A stretch of 64,000 nucleotides of DNA, from assembly GCA_000320545.1 (NCBI GenBank), contig ADNK01000770.1, positions 36,001 to 100,000 of the forward strand, given 5' to 3'. Positions 32,882 through 45,777 of this stretch are shown here, one piece after another. Source of the DNA: Bigelowiella natans CCMP2755. Lineage: Eukaryota; Cercozoa; Chlorarachniophyceae. Within the stretch, counting starts at the first letter, position 1. Every line of letters starts with the position of its first letter. Both the position numbers and the translations under genes were made by a program. The notes below the pieces were generated by a model. The model was not told the DNA's origin. It searched no databases and saw only the letters and a list, made by a program, of their open reading frames with translations.

Positions 32882-34063
32882 CTATCGGACGATGCGACTG
32901 ATCTTCTCATCGAAGTTGAAGTCAGTTGCTTTTACATGGATAAATTGAGCACATGAGATGTTAGAAAAGTTACCATGCCCAGTGCACAGAAGAATTTTCG
33001 CCGTGATGTCAGCCCTGTGGTGCAAAGTATATACTTAAAATTCGAGCTGTCGCATATGGCAATCCAATGTTTTACCGCGTCGCTGCGAGCATGTCATTTA
33101 TGGTGTCGCCAACCATCACTGTATTCTCAGGGGCAATTTGGTGCAATTGCATTGCTTCTATTAACATTCCTGGGCCAGGTTTCCGTCTATGAGAAGCCTA
33201 AGTTATCAACATCTGTAAAGATACTCCAAGCCTTTGAAATCCGTCGTTGCCCCATCGAATATATAGCTGAGACAACTTTAGAAGTCATTCAAACACGGTT
33301 GACCTCGCTTGGCGTATCCGGTGCTACATGAATGCTATTGATTTTTCCACCTTCCCTCTCAATGGCCTCTTGCATCTTTGCATGGATCGTCTCCAGTGTG
33401 TCTGATCTCGGCGTATCATGTACTATATGTGAGTATTGGATAGGTTCGATCCACCAGCTGATAATAAATTGTGAAAGGGTTACCTTCCGTGATCATTCCG
33501 CGACCTAAACAACTCTGATTTGTAACCACGGCTATTTTTTTCTTCTGGCGATGTAGCTGTGCGATTGTCCGAGGGACATCTGGGACGAACTCAAACTCCT
33601 CAGCAGATAAAACCCTTAATCAATACACAATAAAATTTTCGCAAAAAGTTTTATGAGCTTCTCACATCTTTAGCAAGTTTTTGCTGCGCTTTTCTCATCT
33701 AACGATTTTCCTGACGCTATCTTCCTCTTCTCACCAGGTACCACGATCCACATTTATGACGCCATCTCTGTCTAGCAGGACGAGCCTTGTTCCAGAGAGT
33801 GTCTTCAAAGGCACAGAGAAACTCCTTGTCTTTTTTGGATTCATCATTGGAGGCTTTGATACCAGTCCAAATGCCTCACCGTTATTGCTATGGTATGCTG
33901 TCTGCAAACGGACATGAGGAAAAACTCTCAAATTCGGCATTTGCGGTGAGAAGATGAGGTGTGAGACCCATGTTGTAAGAGAGGCGCACGCTAGCACTGC
34001 AGATAAGGTCCCAAATTTCCTTGAGCAAGACGTTCTTCGACTCAGAGTTCGAATCTTATGCAT
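32882..34063 (-). CDS. GmhB-like HAD-IIIA phosphatase
   Basis: Six exons: 34063-33735, 33614-33484, 33422-33304, 33197-33076, 33014-32974, 32928-32882; 262 residues with matching phases. HAD motif I is LVLLDRDGVIN, motif II AVVTNQS with GRGMI after it, the lysine region is RRKPGPGM, and motif III/IV is VMVGDTINDMLAA. This is the layout of D-glycero-D-manno-heptose 1,7-bisphosphate 7-phosphatase (GmhB) and histidinol-phosphatase relatives. The Cys-rich zinc loop of bacterial GmhB is not seen; SEASHRRKPG replaces it. About 85 extra N-terminal residues begin with a basic start and a hydrophobic segment (LSAVLACASLTTWVSHLIF), suggesting targeting. The start was placed at the ATG after the CT repeat; the last exon is the least certain. 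Confidence 0.82.
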
Positions 34064-34128
34064 CCCTATTGAATGTTTCGTAGATGTCGCTAGTTCAGCA
34101 TAACAAGCTGCGTTTTGCCATATGTTTC

Positions 34129-34181
<53 letters not shown>

Positions 34182-34764
34182 TTCTCTCTCTCCTCTTCCC
34201 CCCCCCCCACCCCTCCCCCTCACCCTCTCCACCCTGGCTACAAACGACTGATGATCGACCGACCGACTGACCGAAGCCGACGTATCCCCTACCGAGCCAG
34301 TGTCGGAATCGACACGACTTCTCGTAGCCAACAGTCGAGAATTTGTTTCCAGAAGATATCATTCTGCGACAATGTTTATATCTTTGTCGCAGGACAACAA
34401 TCGTCTAACTTTATGAAGTCCTAACGACAACGTTGTCGCACTAAAAGATTTCCCTATATTTTATGCATCCTACGTGAATATTTGAGCGCGTGCACTTCGA
34501 CAGAGGACAGAGGAACATCGTGTGAGGGGGAGAGCAAGCAGGCAACAGTGATGAGGAGGAGGAGGAGGGTGAATGCTCTATGGACTGATGAAGTTTCACA
34601 ATAATGAAAATATACATCGTTGTCACGACGATAATCATCAGTTTTTGCCTCATTTCCGACCTGCAGCAAAAGGTATTCTTATCGAGGAAACCTGACCACA
34701 CGCGAGCAATTTTCATGTTGCTCTGACCTTCACCTAACACTCAGTATGCTTACTTTATCTAACG
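34064..34764. other. divergent intergenic region with (CT)n tract
   Basis: Includes a long CT-rich tract at 34135-34190 followed by C-runs; open frames rich in Arg-Glu or Ser-Leu across it are repeat artefacts. The stretch at 34366-34441 has several TGCGACAA/TTGTCGCA inverted words. Confidence 0.6.
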
Positions 34765-34767
34765 TAG

Positions 34768-35812
34768 GAAGAACATGGACACCAATCCAGCAAATTTAAA
34801 TTTTTGTTGGGAGGAGGTAGACCTATTTGCTCTATGGATGTGCATTCTCTTATGTTCACCAACGAAATATCAGGAAAACAAACAAAAGGCGGTAAAAGAA
34901 AGAAGAAATCGTCAACTGGAGTTAATTTACGTCCTAAAGGAAAAGAACACATAAGGTTCAAAGCCAAAAAGTTCAAATACTCTCGAACATCTGGAGATCT
35001 TGGGGCAAGAAAATCCAAACACGAAGAATTTCCGTCCAAAATAGAGTCTTTCAAACACGGAACCAAAGCACAGGCAAGTACAGAGAGTGCCTCAAATTTT
35101 TCCATGGGCCTTCTAGACTTTGATGGATTCGAAAGTGACTGTGATGATGTAGAGCTTCGAAGAATACCCGGAGCTACGTCTTCAGGTCCAACCATCAGGA
35201 AATATTCTTCTTGCAACATGTGATGTAACTTACATTTCTGTAGATACAAGAAATTGGCGCAATCCACATGATCAGCTGGATATGCTTCGCTGTGCAGCCC
35301 CAGTGATCGATTTTTTGAGAAAAGCTGGGTACAAAAAAGCAGGCGCTAAGGTACTGATTTGTAGTTAATATTATCTTTGTCTCGATCGCTTTCAATTTGT
35401 ATAAAATATTTACTATTGATGCATGTATACATGCATACATATGTATACTCATTCGCAACAATTCTAGACCGAGGCTAGATTTATTGGCGAAGTAAGAGGG
35501 TGTACAAATGTAAGTGGATACTGGGACGCAGCAGGACTCCGAGAAACACTGCCACAAGGAACGCGCGTTACAATGTTAGAGGTGATGCGAGCCGTTCAAA
35601 ATAAGACTAGCTTAAGCTTTCAACAAGCTTATGAGTCGGTCGTTGGAAAGGTAATGTAATTTGATGTGCAGCCGTCGTCAAGAATGTAAAACGAAGAAAT
35701 CAGCATGTGTTTCTCTCAGCATCTTGTGGCGGCTAAGGCTATCGAGAGAGATTACCTCCTGAGTATGTTCCAGCATGAATACTCCTGGTTCAAAACTCGC
35801 GCATTCATATAA
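34768..35812 (+). CDS. unrecognised basic protein, four exons
   Basis: Exons about 34768-35185 (or from the ATG at 34834), 35244-35350, 35468-35650, 35720-35812 (TAA); phases agree. From 34834 it would have about 244 residues. The N-terminal half is Lys-rich and low-complexity (GGKRKKKSS, RFKAKKFKY), then an acidic patch and a folded-looking C-terminal half (DMLRCAAPVIDFLRKAG, EARFIGEVRGCTNVSGYWD, AAGLRETLPQGTRVTM, AIERDYLLSMFQHEY). No family recognised. If an exon precedes 34768 it was not found. The basic tail hints at nucleic-acid binding or nuclear location, which is a guess. Confidence 0.6.
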
Positions 35813-36543
35813 CTAAATAAAGTATACATTTCTACAACTGCAATCGACGATACGTCTTTATTCTTTGTCCAATATATACGAAGGCCACGCTGCTAGATTA
35901 CTTTATCTTCCCGATTGATTTTGACAATACTAATCTCATAGACACGGAATCCGATACCTTGTAGTCTATTAGTTTGGCTAGTTATATGAGTGCTTGTTGT
36001 GCGTTTTTTTGTCACGAACCATTGCAGCTCGCCTTGGTAACATGTTCTGTTGCCGCTGTTGCTATTCTAACTTGTACAATATTGCTCGTGTTTGCTTGCG
36101 ATGTATACGCCTCGGCATGCATTTGAAACGCCATGCCAGTTCAATACGTCTTTGCATCATCGCTTTTAATTGGCGCTCTCACCTTCATCTGTGAGCCATG
36201 AAAAATGAGAGATATGAACTAGGTAAGTACATAATAGAGATATCATCTTTGTACATTCATCCAGTTTGAACATGCCTGGCATTGAAATGGTGTGCGCATC
36301 ACAGCAGCCGGAATAATGAACTAGCATCACATACGCAGCGTGGAATGCTTAAAGAATTAATTAAATTTATTATGCCGTGTTTTTGATGCACCGCAGCATG
36401 TAAGACTTACAAACTATTGGGCCGTTAAAGGATTTCCACGTTCTACGAAAGCAATTTTCGTTCAAATAATAAGTAGATACATAGGTGTACAATGTAGGTT
36501 ACACATATATAGATCGTACACCAGTATATCAGGGCGTCGCACA
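35813..36543. other. convergent intergenic spacer
   Basis: AT-rich, no supported gene. Confidence 0.5.
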
Positions 36544-37947
36544 TTATATATCTTCAAAATAATCTTTGAAATAGTCAAATGGTGCAAAACTGTCACAATT
36601 ATATGAATAGCTGGGTGGACTTTCTGTTGTAGATCCAGTGTAATGTGATTGATCCTCATGTATGATGAAATCCGATGGTTCCTTTGATAAAGGGGATAGG
36701 AGCGTTAGCAACTCTACTGGTTTATCGTCGGTGGACTCTGCGACTGAACCAACGATGTCCTCCAGATCAAAGTTAGATGTGACAACTTTGCGCTTCTTTG
36801 AGATTTTCGAGAGAGAATAATTTCGACAAAACTCTTTCATTAGAAGTTGTCTGCTTTCCTCGATTTTACTTTGCTCGACCTTGAAGATGTCAATGATAGC
36901 TTGTTCGTTGTCGGAAGATGACCTTCCTCTCTTTCGAAAATTGTCCTGTGCGTTTATCTTCGTATTCACACCTCCGTCTTCATCGTTTTTACCATCTTCA
37001 TTGTCACAGAACATGGACATTGAAGTTTTGGCGTCTTCTTCCCCAGTTTCAGTTGCATTAGTTGTTGATGATGTTGCTGTTATTAGTTTTTCCTCACCGA
37101 CTGCTTTATCTCGTTGCCATACTCTAACAGCTGGTGCAGTTTCCTTCGTCTTCAACTTCCAGCCCTCATTCGATAAGGTCCAGCTCTTAATCTCGTTCAT
37201 AGCCTTTTCGCCGGGAATAAACAACCTATTTTTGGGGTTGTAGGTTTGATGTATATTTGCGAGTCATCATAAGCAAACGCAGCTGGCGTTTATGAGAGGG
37301 TCGTTTCCGCGGCCCAAAGAATTCATGAAGCAAAAGATAGCAACAACAATAACAACAAATTAGCATTACCACTCCTCCTCCTCTTCTTCCTGTGATTCTT
37401 CTTCCATGACTCCCCCATTATCCTCTTCTCTAACCTTCTCTTCCTCATCGTCATCGTCATCTCCTGTGAATCTCTCAACTTCACCATCAGCGACTGTTCC
37501 ACCATTATAGTTAGACTCTGACAGTATCTCATCTACTTTGGTACAGTAGATTCTCCGGGTTCGATTCTTTAACCAAGGTAACATTTTATAGATGTCCTTA
37601 TTATTTATTTTTTGCCCACAATAATCACGGATTTTTTCTGTCGCTCCGCAACTCCGGCCAATATGCTTGGTCATGCCATAGACACTATATCCAGGTCTCT
37701 TACCATCGCGCCCAATTTCGATTTCTTGGCCACAGTAAAAACAAAGCATTGAGCAATGTAACTTCGGTCGTGCCTTAACATCGTAATCCCTACGTGCATG
37801 CTCCTCAAGACAGCAACGTTCACCGTTCTGTAAGCGTTTACCACAGCACTGACAAATTTTCAACTGCCATGGCAAAAGATTCATTCTTTCTTCTACTTGT
37901 TCAAGTTGATCCTTGTTAAGTCTAGGGGGAGGCGGAGGCGTAGGCAT
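36544..37947 (-). CDS. unrecognised Cys-rich, acidic protein
   Basis: Two exons, 37947-37370 and 37225-36544, joined in phase (the join makes a Trp codon), giving about 419 residues. The N-terminal part has paired cysteines and histidines that look like two zinc-binding modules: CQCCGKRLQNGERCC with a following EEH, and CSMLCFYCGQ with KHIGRSCG. A long Asp/Glu stretch (residues about 165-192) separates these from a C-terminal half with a nuclear-localisation-like patch (KISKKRKV) and a Ser/Tyr/Phe-rich acidic tail. This layout resembles a nuclear or transcription-related protein, but no named family is recognised. The ATG at 37947 was chosen because it opens the frame; an upstream exon is possible. 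Confidence 0.6.
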
Positions 37948-38403
37948 TGGGTCGGGCGCAATGAATTTTACGTGTAGGCGGAGAGTCGACCGAAGAAGAT
38001 GTTAGAACCCACGAAGAACCCCCTGCATTTTAGAGGATTAATTCGACTTCAGCTGGAAAAAAGGGGGAAATACGAAAATGTTGTCTTGTCGATGCTGATG
38101 ACAGATCCGATTTCCAGCCGGACTCCCAACGCACTTCCACTCCACCGGCCAGAATCATTGGGATTCTCGAGGATTCACATGATTGCGACAAGTGAAAATC
38201 TAGCTTTAATGTAGGCATGCGAAAAGGAAAAAGGAGCATCTCGGACTCTACTCTCTCTTTGCATCCGAGTCAACATAACCTAATGTTGACGAACCAGGAG
38301 TCCCGGTGCTGCCGTAAGTATCGTCTCAATCCCGAGACCAAACGTAGAGAATTGGCCGGCAAGTTGTTGGCAGGAGGAACCTCCCCAATTCCGACCTTAC
38401 GAC
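37948..38403. other. divergent promoter region
   Basis: About 450 bp between the Cys-rich gene (-) and the trigger-factor-like gene (+); no clear regulatory motif seen. Confidence 0.4.
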
Positions 38404-40520
38404 ATGTGGGAATCGATGTCTTTGTGGTGGAAATTCTCGGTGTTCCATATTTTCCTCATTTTCAGCATCGTCGTTCGGTCTTACTACAAATCAATGAAGG
38501 CCCCCGATGCATACCCCTCTCGTCGAGGGCTAGCTCACACGCTTCAAGATCAAGGCTCTTTGCTTCTTCCCATGCGTACCCCTTACGAATACAATGGTAG
38601 ATACGGGCTATGGCAGTGGGCTACAAAGGTCAGCCGGTTCGTAAGTAATCCCTAGCAGCATAAGATGGGTTGTGTGCTCAGGCCTTCATACTAGTGTCGA
38701 TGTTAACTTTATTATCGGGGTCGATGATGATCTTCACTCGCCAGCTTCCGTTGGAACAAAAAATCATCTCAACAAAAGTTTCTAGTTCTCCAAGAAGGGT
38801 AAGCGGCCGGTGGGCTAGATCAATTCATTCCCTTACAATCAACATCACAATGTGTTCAGATCAGTTTCTCGAGGCTCCACATCTCTCCTCATATCTTTGG
38901 ATCAAAATTAAAGGTGATTCCACGACGGAGTATAGTAGATATTTCGATTGTTAAGAGAAATATTGATGGCCCCACTTTGCGTTCCCTAGGAATCGAAATT
39001 CCGATTATCCAGAAGAAAGACGCCATTCTTTGCTTCTGTTGTTGAGAATGTCGAGGCTTCAGATTCTTTGGCAACGAATCATGTGACGATTCCTTTTAAC
39101 ATATACCAATCTATGAATTATTAACCTAGTTTGTGTTCGTAGCCAAGGAGGGAGTTGCCAAATGGTGTGGAAATCGAGACTGGGTTGTTGCCTACCACCA
39201 TCACCTACTTCCATCATTTACTATGAGTATGAGTACGACAACAATTGTGTGCTGCTACTAATTTTTCTTAGTGCTGGCGCTAGTGAGTGCAAGATTGACG
39301 TCAATGTGACGGTGGGTCATCTTTCCTTCCTAATTGCTCCTCCTAACCTCAGACGTTGTTGTTTTTAATGATTACGTGCTGTCCTCCTTTTCCTATCGCT
39401 CTTGCGCTTAGATACCAGCCAAGATGGTGAAAGCAACGTTGAACAAGGTCGTATCTACACTCTCCCAAAACGTTTCTATCCCAGGCTTCCGCAAAACGAA
39501 GAAAAAAACAGCCATTCCCCAGGTTGTTAGTTATGCAGATTGACGCTGTTGATGGCATTTTAGCTTCGTCGTTCTCAGAAGTACCTCCTACTGCCCTTTT
39601 TTTGATTCAGGACATTATTATTGGAGCTATCGGCACGCATGTGGTCAGTACATTTTTGAATCTGACAATGTTCCTTAAGCACAATGATCGTCGTCACCGC
39701 TTTCCTTTCTATCTTCCACCAGCAACGAGGAATCAATGACAGTAGTACATCTGGTGGCCATCCTTTACTATTATATTAACTAGGTAAACTCGAAGGCCAC
39801 CGAAACCTTAATCGAGAATACGATATGGGACGCTCTCGCAGAAGTAAGCCGAAAATTAGACCACGTGGCGATGGGAGACCGTCATTCGTAATTTCGCGCT
39901 GCTGCCATAAAATAATGTTCCAGGTGAAGGATGAAGCTTTGCCGAAGAGTGAGAGGATCAGCCTTGTGGACAGGGTATGCTTGCTCACTTCGAACCACCT
40001 CATCTACACCATGAATAGTAGTTGTAGCAGAAATTTTAGTTGACGACACATATTCTAACTTTGGATATAATTGTCAAACTATTGCGTTTGCCAGAGGCAC
40101 TCGGTCATGCAGCACGTGCAGGAGAAGAAGAATTTCAGGTGGTGGCTACAAGCAGCAGCATTTATGTTTTCGTACGTGTAGAAAGTGGGAAACACCCATT
40201 CATCAATCTGACACCAGCCTGACAAGAACCACACCGCTACTGAAACTTAATATAGGTACTCCGTGACCGTCGAAGTCGTTCCTCAAGTTAGATGGAAGGT
40301 ATATGGATAGATTGTATTAGAACAATATGCGACGTAATATGAGATGATTCACTCTCTACAAAACCTGAATTCTCGTCGTCATTGAAAAGTTGAGGAATCG
40401 ACCCCTCCTTTCCCCTCCCTAAATGCTTTCTAATCGAGTCTCTCCTAAATACGCTCCTCCTAATCTACACAGGTGCCTTATTCGGAAATGAAAGTCAAGG
40501 TCATCGCTTGCTGAATATTA

Positions 40521-40568
<48 letters not shown>

Positions 40569-41074
40569 GCTTTCGCGGTTTTCATTGGCGCTATATCCAT
40601 GTTCTCATCATCACCATCATCACGAATATCACCCCTTAGGTCGGGTCGAAGGATCCAGAGACAGAATTCAACATGAAGATTCTGAAAATGCGCAAGCGAT
40701 TTGGGTATTATCAATGAGGCGAGTGCATAGAGAAGAGCTCTTTAGCAGATGGCAGGGGGAGCATGCTTGGCTGATGATTTCTACGTTGTGTTGCAAAATC
40801 AGCTCCTCACGACAAAACGCCTACATCTTTGCTTTTACTACTTGTTTTAGGGAGGAAAGGAGGTCAAAGATAGGGGATTTGAGGTGCCGCTAAATGAATG
40901 TACCCCGTTGACTTTGGAGAATAACATCCTCAACATCATCTAATCATCGCTTGGAAGCATTGGTCAATTTATCGTGCTATTTTCATTACGAAGGTGGGAG
41001 ACATTGCAACGATAAGCTACAAGATTCACACAGTTCCTGAAGAAGAGGTGAGTGGTGTGTTCTCTGGAGGCGAT

Positions 41075-41155
<81 letters not shown>

Positions 41156-41571
41156 CACCCCTATTCTATTACTACTGCTTCTGTGTGAGAGGAGGCGATT
41201 TGCTGAACGAATCAGGATTAGATGATTTGGGGGACGCAATACGACGATGATCTATCATTCGTCTAACATTCTCATCACCGTCGTCATCTCATCGCTACTG
41301 GTGCTACTACTTACCTAATGTGGTAGGGCGAGGAGTCTACTAAGGTCTTCGCAGCTCTAGGCAAGGATATAGCAATGAAGCTATTCCGCCGTGTTGATGG
41401 AACGGAAGTGAGGTAGCTTCACCGCTTTCATTCGATCGTTTCCTCTCTTCTTCCCTCGCCCTCTCTCCCTCTCTCCTTCTTCAGTCAGCAACATCATCAT
41501 TGTTGTTGTATTTGTTGTCGTCGTCATCGTCGTCGTGGCAGCTTCATCATCGCTACTCGTCACCATGAATT

Positions 41572-41607
<36 letters not shown>

Positions 41608-41813
41608 TTTAAATACACATCATCATACCCGCCCCCCTAACTTATACCATCACCAGTGCGGTGACTTACGATCCGCAAGAGGACGGAAACCTCATGCCTG
41701 GGGTGCACGAGGCCCTTCTTGGTACAGTCTCTCTCTTTCTTCTGCTACTGTATGCTTTTGCTAGTTAGATCTTACTAGAGATCGATCTATCACATAGCCT
41801 ACTACTACTACTG

Positions 41814-41846
<33 letters not shown>

Positions 41847-44474
41847 TACTACCTCTACCTCTGATTACCTACCGTGTTGCTAGCTTACCTTACCAACTAC
41901 AGATTTCATGATCGTTGTCCTTACTACTGACTTCTGATTCCATCATCGTTATTGCTATCAACATGTCGCCAGGCATGAAAGAGGGTGATGTCAAAACTAC
42001 GACAATCGAGATACCGGAGGTTATCGCTGCTTGTTTCCCTATCCCTTTGTCCCCCCCCCCCCCCCCCTCTCTCTTTCATTTCCTCCTCATGATTTAAATG
42101 GGCAAGAACAACTACTTTTTCGCTGCTAAAGTATGGATGTACGTTTACATGCATCCCCCCTCCCCTCTATTCTCCCTCCTGGTCGTCATCTGATTATCGA
42201 TCGATGTTAGGATTGGGAAGTGAGCTCTGCGAGGGGAGTCAAAGCTACTATAGAGCTCCAGGTCGCACACACACAAACACACACGCACGCACGCATACGC
42301 ACACGCACACAACAAATCGCCCCTCAGTGCTGTCTGCGCTCTCTGAATATTTAATTTTTTAAACAATATTTGTATCTGCTTCTTCATTTAAATGTATATT
42401 GTGAGCTACATCCCTTTTCTACTGCTACCTGCTGCTACTACTACTACTACTACTACTACTACTATCACTATATCTACTACTACTGCTACCACTACTTCGA
42501 CTACTAGAGCAACGAGATCCCCATAATCAACCCTCACTCTATTCCACCATGACCACCAACCATGATCTGCTACTGACTTATTTTTGCTGCTTGCATTGTT
42601 AGATGGAGATGCTAAGACGCTTCGAGCTGAAGGAGCTCGACGACTCTCTTGCTCCGTGGCTTGCTTCAGGTCACATAGCAGACTAAATATGTCATCCGAA
42701 GACAGGGAAGAGAAGTAGTAGTTGTTGTCCAAACAATGAGCGGGGAGAGAAGGGGGGTTTGGGGGGGTTGGGTTATTGAGTTTTGTTGTGTGATGATCGA
42801 TCATCGCAAGCCGTCCTCTCCCTCCCCTTCCTCAGGTGCTACAAAGCTAGACGTCGCGCTGAGCAAGGGGTAGGAAAGATATCCTTACACGTTTCCCCAA
42901 GAATAGTATGCAATGGCATCAGCTATATTATAGTAGCATAGTAGCGGCAGTGTGTGTGTGTGTGTGTGTGTGTGCACGGCACGTACGACGAATTTGCCTG
43001 GTGCTTATGTATTGACACCGCACGAAGGTTGGAGGAAACACGCGAAGAGATCGAAAGAGAGGAAAAGGCGCAATTGTACGGTAAGGAAGAGGATATGACA
43101 GAGATGTTGATGACGATCACATAGAGGAGATTAAGAAAGGAGGAAGAGGTGGGTAGAAGAAATAAAGCAGCTTACTTATTCATCTTCTCTCCTCCTCGTC
43201 CTCTCGTCTGGTTTCTCAGACGCAATCACAGCAGCGGTAGCTGGGAACGTGGACAACGAACTGCCGGTGAACCATTAGATTACCAACACAACACAGAAAG
43301 TATCACATAATGCAACGAATTCGTGAGACATTCGTGCTTCCAACTGTTTGCAAAGATCCTCCTCAATTTGTGTGATGATGCCCATCATGATGGTAGCATC
43401 GAGGTGATGACAGCCACGATAGATGACGACAACGTTTCCACTTCATCATCATCATCATCTTCTTCTTCTTCTTCTTCTTCTTCTTCTTCTTCTTGTTTAG
43501 GAACGCTTGCTGTATCAAACCGCTGTCCAACTGTACATGGATTCTCTCCCAAAACAACGAGTAACTACCGCTACATACCACCTACTTACCGACGCATACT
43601 TTTGTACACACTACCAATGAGGTGGGGCTACTACCCGGGTCGTACCATATATGCACACCAGTTATCATTCTACTACTCTTTCCCTGGACGTCGGGGGGGG
43701 GGGGGGGGGCAAGTGCTGCTGCTGATACTGTTACTTCCACGCAGGGGCTGACGCACGACATTGAGAGCGCCCCGACTTTGGTGGAGAAGTATATAAACCA
43801 GAACTACAAAAAGGTCGGTAGTAGCAGCAGTAGTAGTAGTAGTAGTAGTAGTAGTAGGTGTTCATTCTTCCACTGCTCGTGTTTACTTAGCCAACGTCGT
43901 ACCATACAGCCAGTTTTTGTAACCTATTTATCTATTTTCGTCGAGCTTGATGAAATGGGTGCTGATCGATCATCACGGTGCCTGCACACTGTGGCCTCTA
44001 CTACTACTACTACTACTAATACTACTACTAGGGCAGAGCAGTAGTGATTATGTCGTGAGATAGATAGATTATGACCAGTCGAGGGAAAGGCCAACGCACA
44101 TTATTCTGAGTTGTTATTCTTTTCCCTCTCGAATGTGCGACATCGTCAGATCGAAAGTGCTGCGAGAGCCAGATTAGGTGTTGTAGTCGTAGTAGTAGTG
44201 TACTAGGCAGTAGTTGTTGTTATAGCTGCTGCTGCTCTTGCTGTTGTTGCAGAGGGCGGCATGATAGAACTAGTGACGCGAACACCGATGACTTATTCTC
44301 TAGATTCTAACGCTCAGAAGATAAATTATAAATTAGCATAATCATCATCAACAACATCAACAGCAACTACAGGAAGAATAAGCAAAAGCTGTAGATTCCA
44401 TTCTCTGACTGGACACTCGATCAATCATAAACACTATTCTGTTATTCGGATAAACCAGACACCTACACACACAC

Positions 44475-44518
<44 letters not shown>

Positions 44519-45536
44519 GGACTAAGGGCAATAGCAGACGCTGAGAAACTAACTCCGGATGAGTCCGAGGTAGTAGTAGTATTAGTAGTAGTAGTAGTAA
44601 ATACCATAATGACGACTCACAGCAAGAACACGAAGGAAGAAGTTTACGTGCGGAAGAGAATGATATAAGAACGACCATTCCACTCTTCATAGTTACCATC
44701 GCTATCTTCATCATCATCATCATCACCATCATCATCATCATGCAGGTTCGGTCGATAGCTGAAAAGTCCATCTCGATGCGTCCAAAGGTCGTCATCGTCG
44801 TCATCATCATCATTATCACCACCACCATCATATGACACGTGCAAGCAGCACAGTCAGACATTACATGCGCTGCTGCAACTTGAAACCCAGGAGACCACGG
44901 AAAGAGCAAGGATGCTGCTGCTTCTTGACTTCTGTGTTTGCCTTTAGATGGATGGTATTTGCTCAAAACTTATTTTCCTTCCTCCTCCTCCTCCTCCTCC
45001 TCTTCTCCTTCTATCTTTCTTGCTGCAGGATAATGAAATGGGGGATGAAGAAAAGATAGAAGAAACTAAAGAATGGAGGGTAGTATGATGATGGTCTCTC
45101 TTTCTCTCTTTCTCTCTGAACAACTTCCTCTAATTATGCTGCTTCCCTCACCATTTGTCTTTACCAACCTGATGGTTCATACTACGTTGTTCTCCCTGAT
45201 TGGCTGAACAAATCATAATCTCCCTTCTCGTGATGCACATGTGATATATGTTTTTGTTAGAAATAAATTATTCATGTGTTATCCCCTTTCCCATCCCCCC
45301 CCTTTCTCTCTCTGGCCTCACTAGTCTGCAAAACACACGTTGGAAATGGATGCAGCAGTTGACTGGGTAAGTAATACCTGTCCAAATGCTGAGATTGATG
45401 TTAGTACAGGCGTGTGCATGATGAACTCCTCCTCAAGCAGCGGCAGCATCACAAGAGATGTAAATGCGTGTGTTCTGTGTTTCTACACCCTTAGGTCAAA
45501 AGTAACGTGGAGTTGGTAAGATCCGTGGACGAGTAG
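38404..45536 (+). CDS. tig: trigger-factor-like chaperone/peptidyl-prolyl isomerase, plastid-type leader
   Basis: More than 20 small exons; firm ones include 38404-38640, 38682-38798, 38860-38913, 38990-39082, 39143-39183, 39272-39311, 39412-39522, 39611-39643, 39783-39842, 39924-39974, 40095-40138, 40256-40298, 40473-40499, 40640-40704, and the last, about 45494-45536. The N-terminus carries two hydrophobic segments (FSVFHIFLIFSIVV; AFILVSMLTLLSG) then a basic Ser/Arg stretch. ECKIDVNVTIPAKM and VSIPGFRKTKKK are the ribosome-binding domain of trigger factor; YSVTVEVVPQV, GDIATISYK and NLMPGVHEAL match the middle and isomerase domains; LEETREEIEREEKAQLY and NELPERLLYQ fit the C-terminal arms. 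Trigger factor binds nascent chains at bacterial-type ribosomes, so a plastid role is likely. Exons at 40.7-41.0 and 43.9-45.0 kb are unresolved. Confidence 0.75.
40519..40561. repeat. (TA)n microsatellite
   Basis: Dinucleotide array in an intron of the trigger-factor-like gene. Confidence 0.95.
41074..41150. repeat. (AC)n/(AG)n compound microsatellite
   Basis: AC run (about 41074-41114) joined to an AG run (about 41117-41150), intronic, shortly after the GDIATISYK exon. Confidence 0.95.
41571..41845. repeat. (ATC)n and (TAC)n microsatellites
   Basis: ATC run near 41571-41608 and TAC run near 41803-41845, flanking the exon that encodes NLMPGVHEAL. Confidence 0.9.
43446..44037. repeat. cluster of trinucleotide repeats and a G-run
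   Basis: TCA/TCT tract at about 43446-43495, G-run at about 43691-43709, AGT tract at about 43816-43857 and ACT tract at about 43999-44030, all in introns of the trigger-factor-like gene. Confidence 0.9.
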
Positions 45537-45741
45537 CTGCTTCCTTTGAGTAAGAGCATAGATAAAGCATCGATGATGACGGCCTTGTGGACTGTAGCAT
45601 ACACGTTGGCCGCAGCAGCGGACAAAAGAACACCTGAAGAGGATAGAATACATAGGTTGCGACACTAGCGGTAACATAGCACGAAAAAGCAGATTGGGTT
45701 ACTGATGATCGATAGGCGCCAACAGTTCTTATCATTACGTA

Positions 45742-45777
<36 letters not shown>

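Noticed and set aside
33731-34210. Arg-Glu dipeptide repeat as the N-terminus of the GmhB-like protein
   Set aside because: It is translation of the CT/AG microsatellite upstream; the ATG at 34063 lies after it and gives a sensible leader.
43323-44044. Ser-rich open frames of about 140 codons
   Set aside because: Read through intronic trinucleotide repeats and contradict the trigger-factor exon series.
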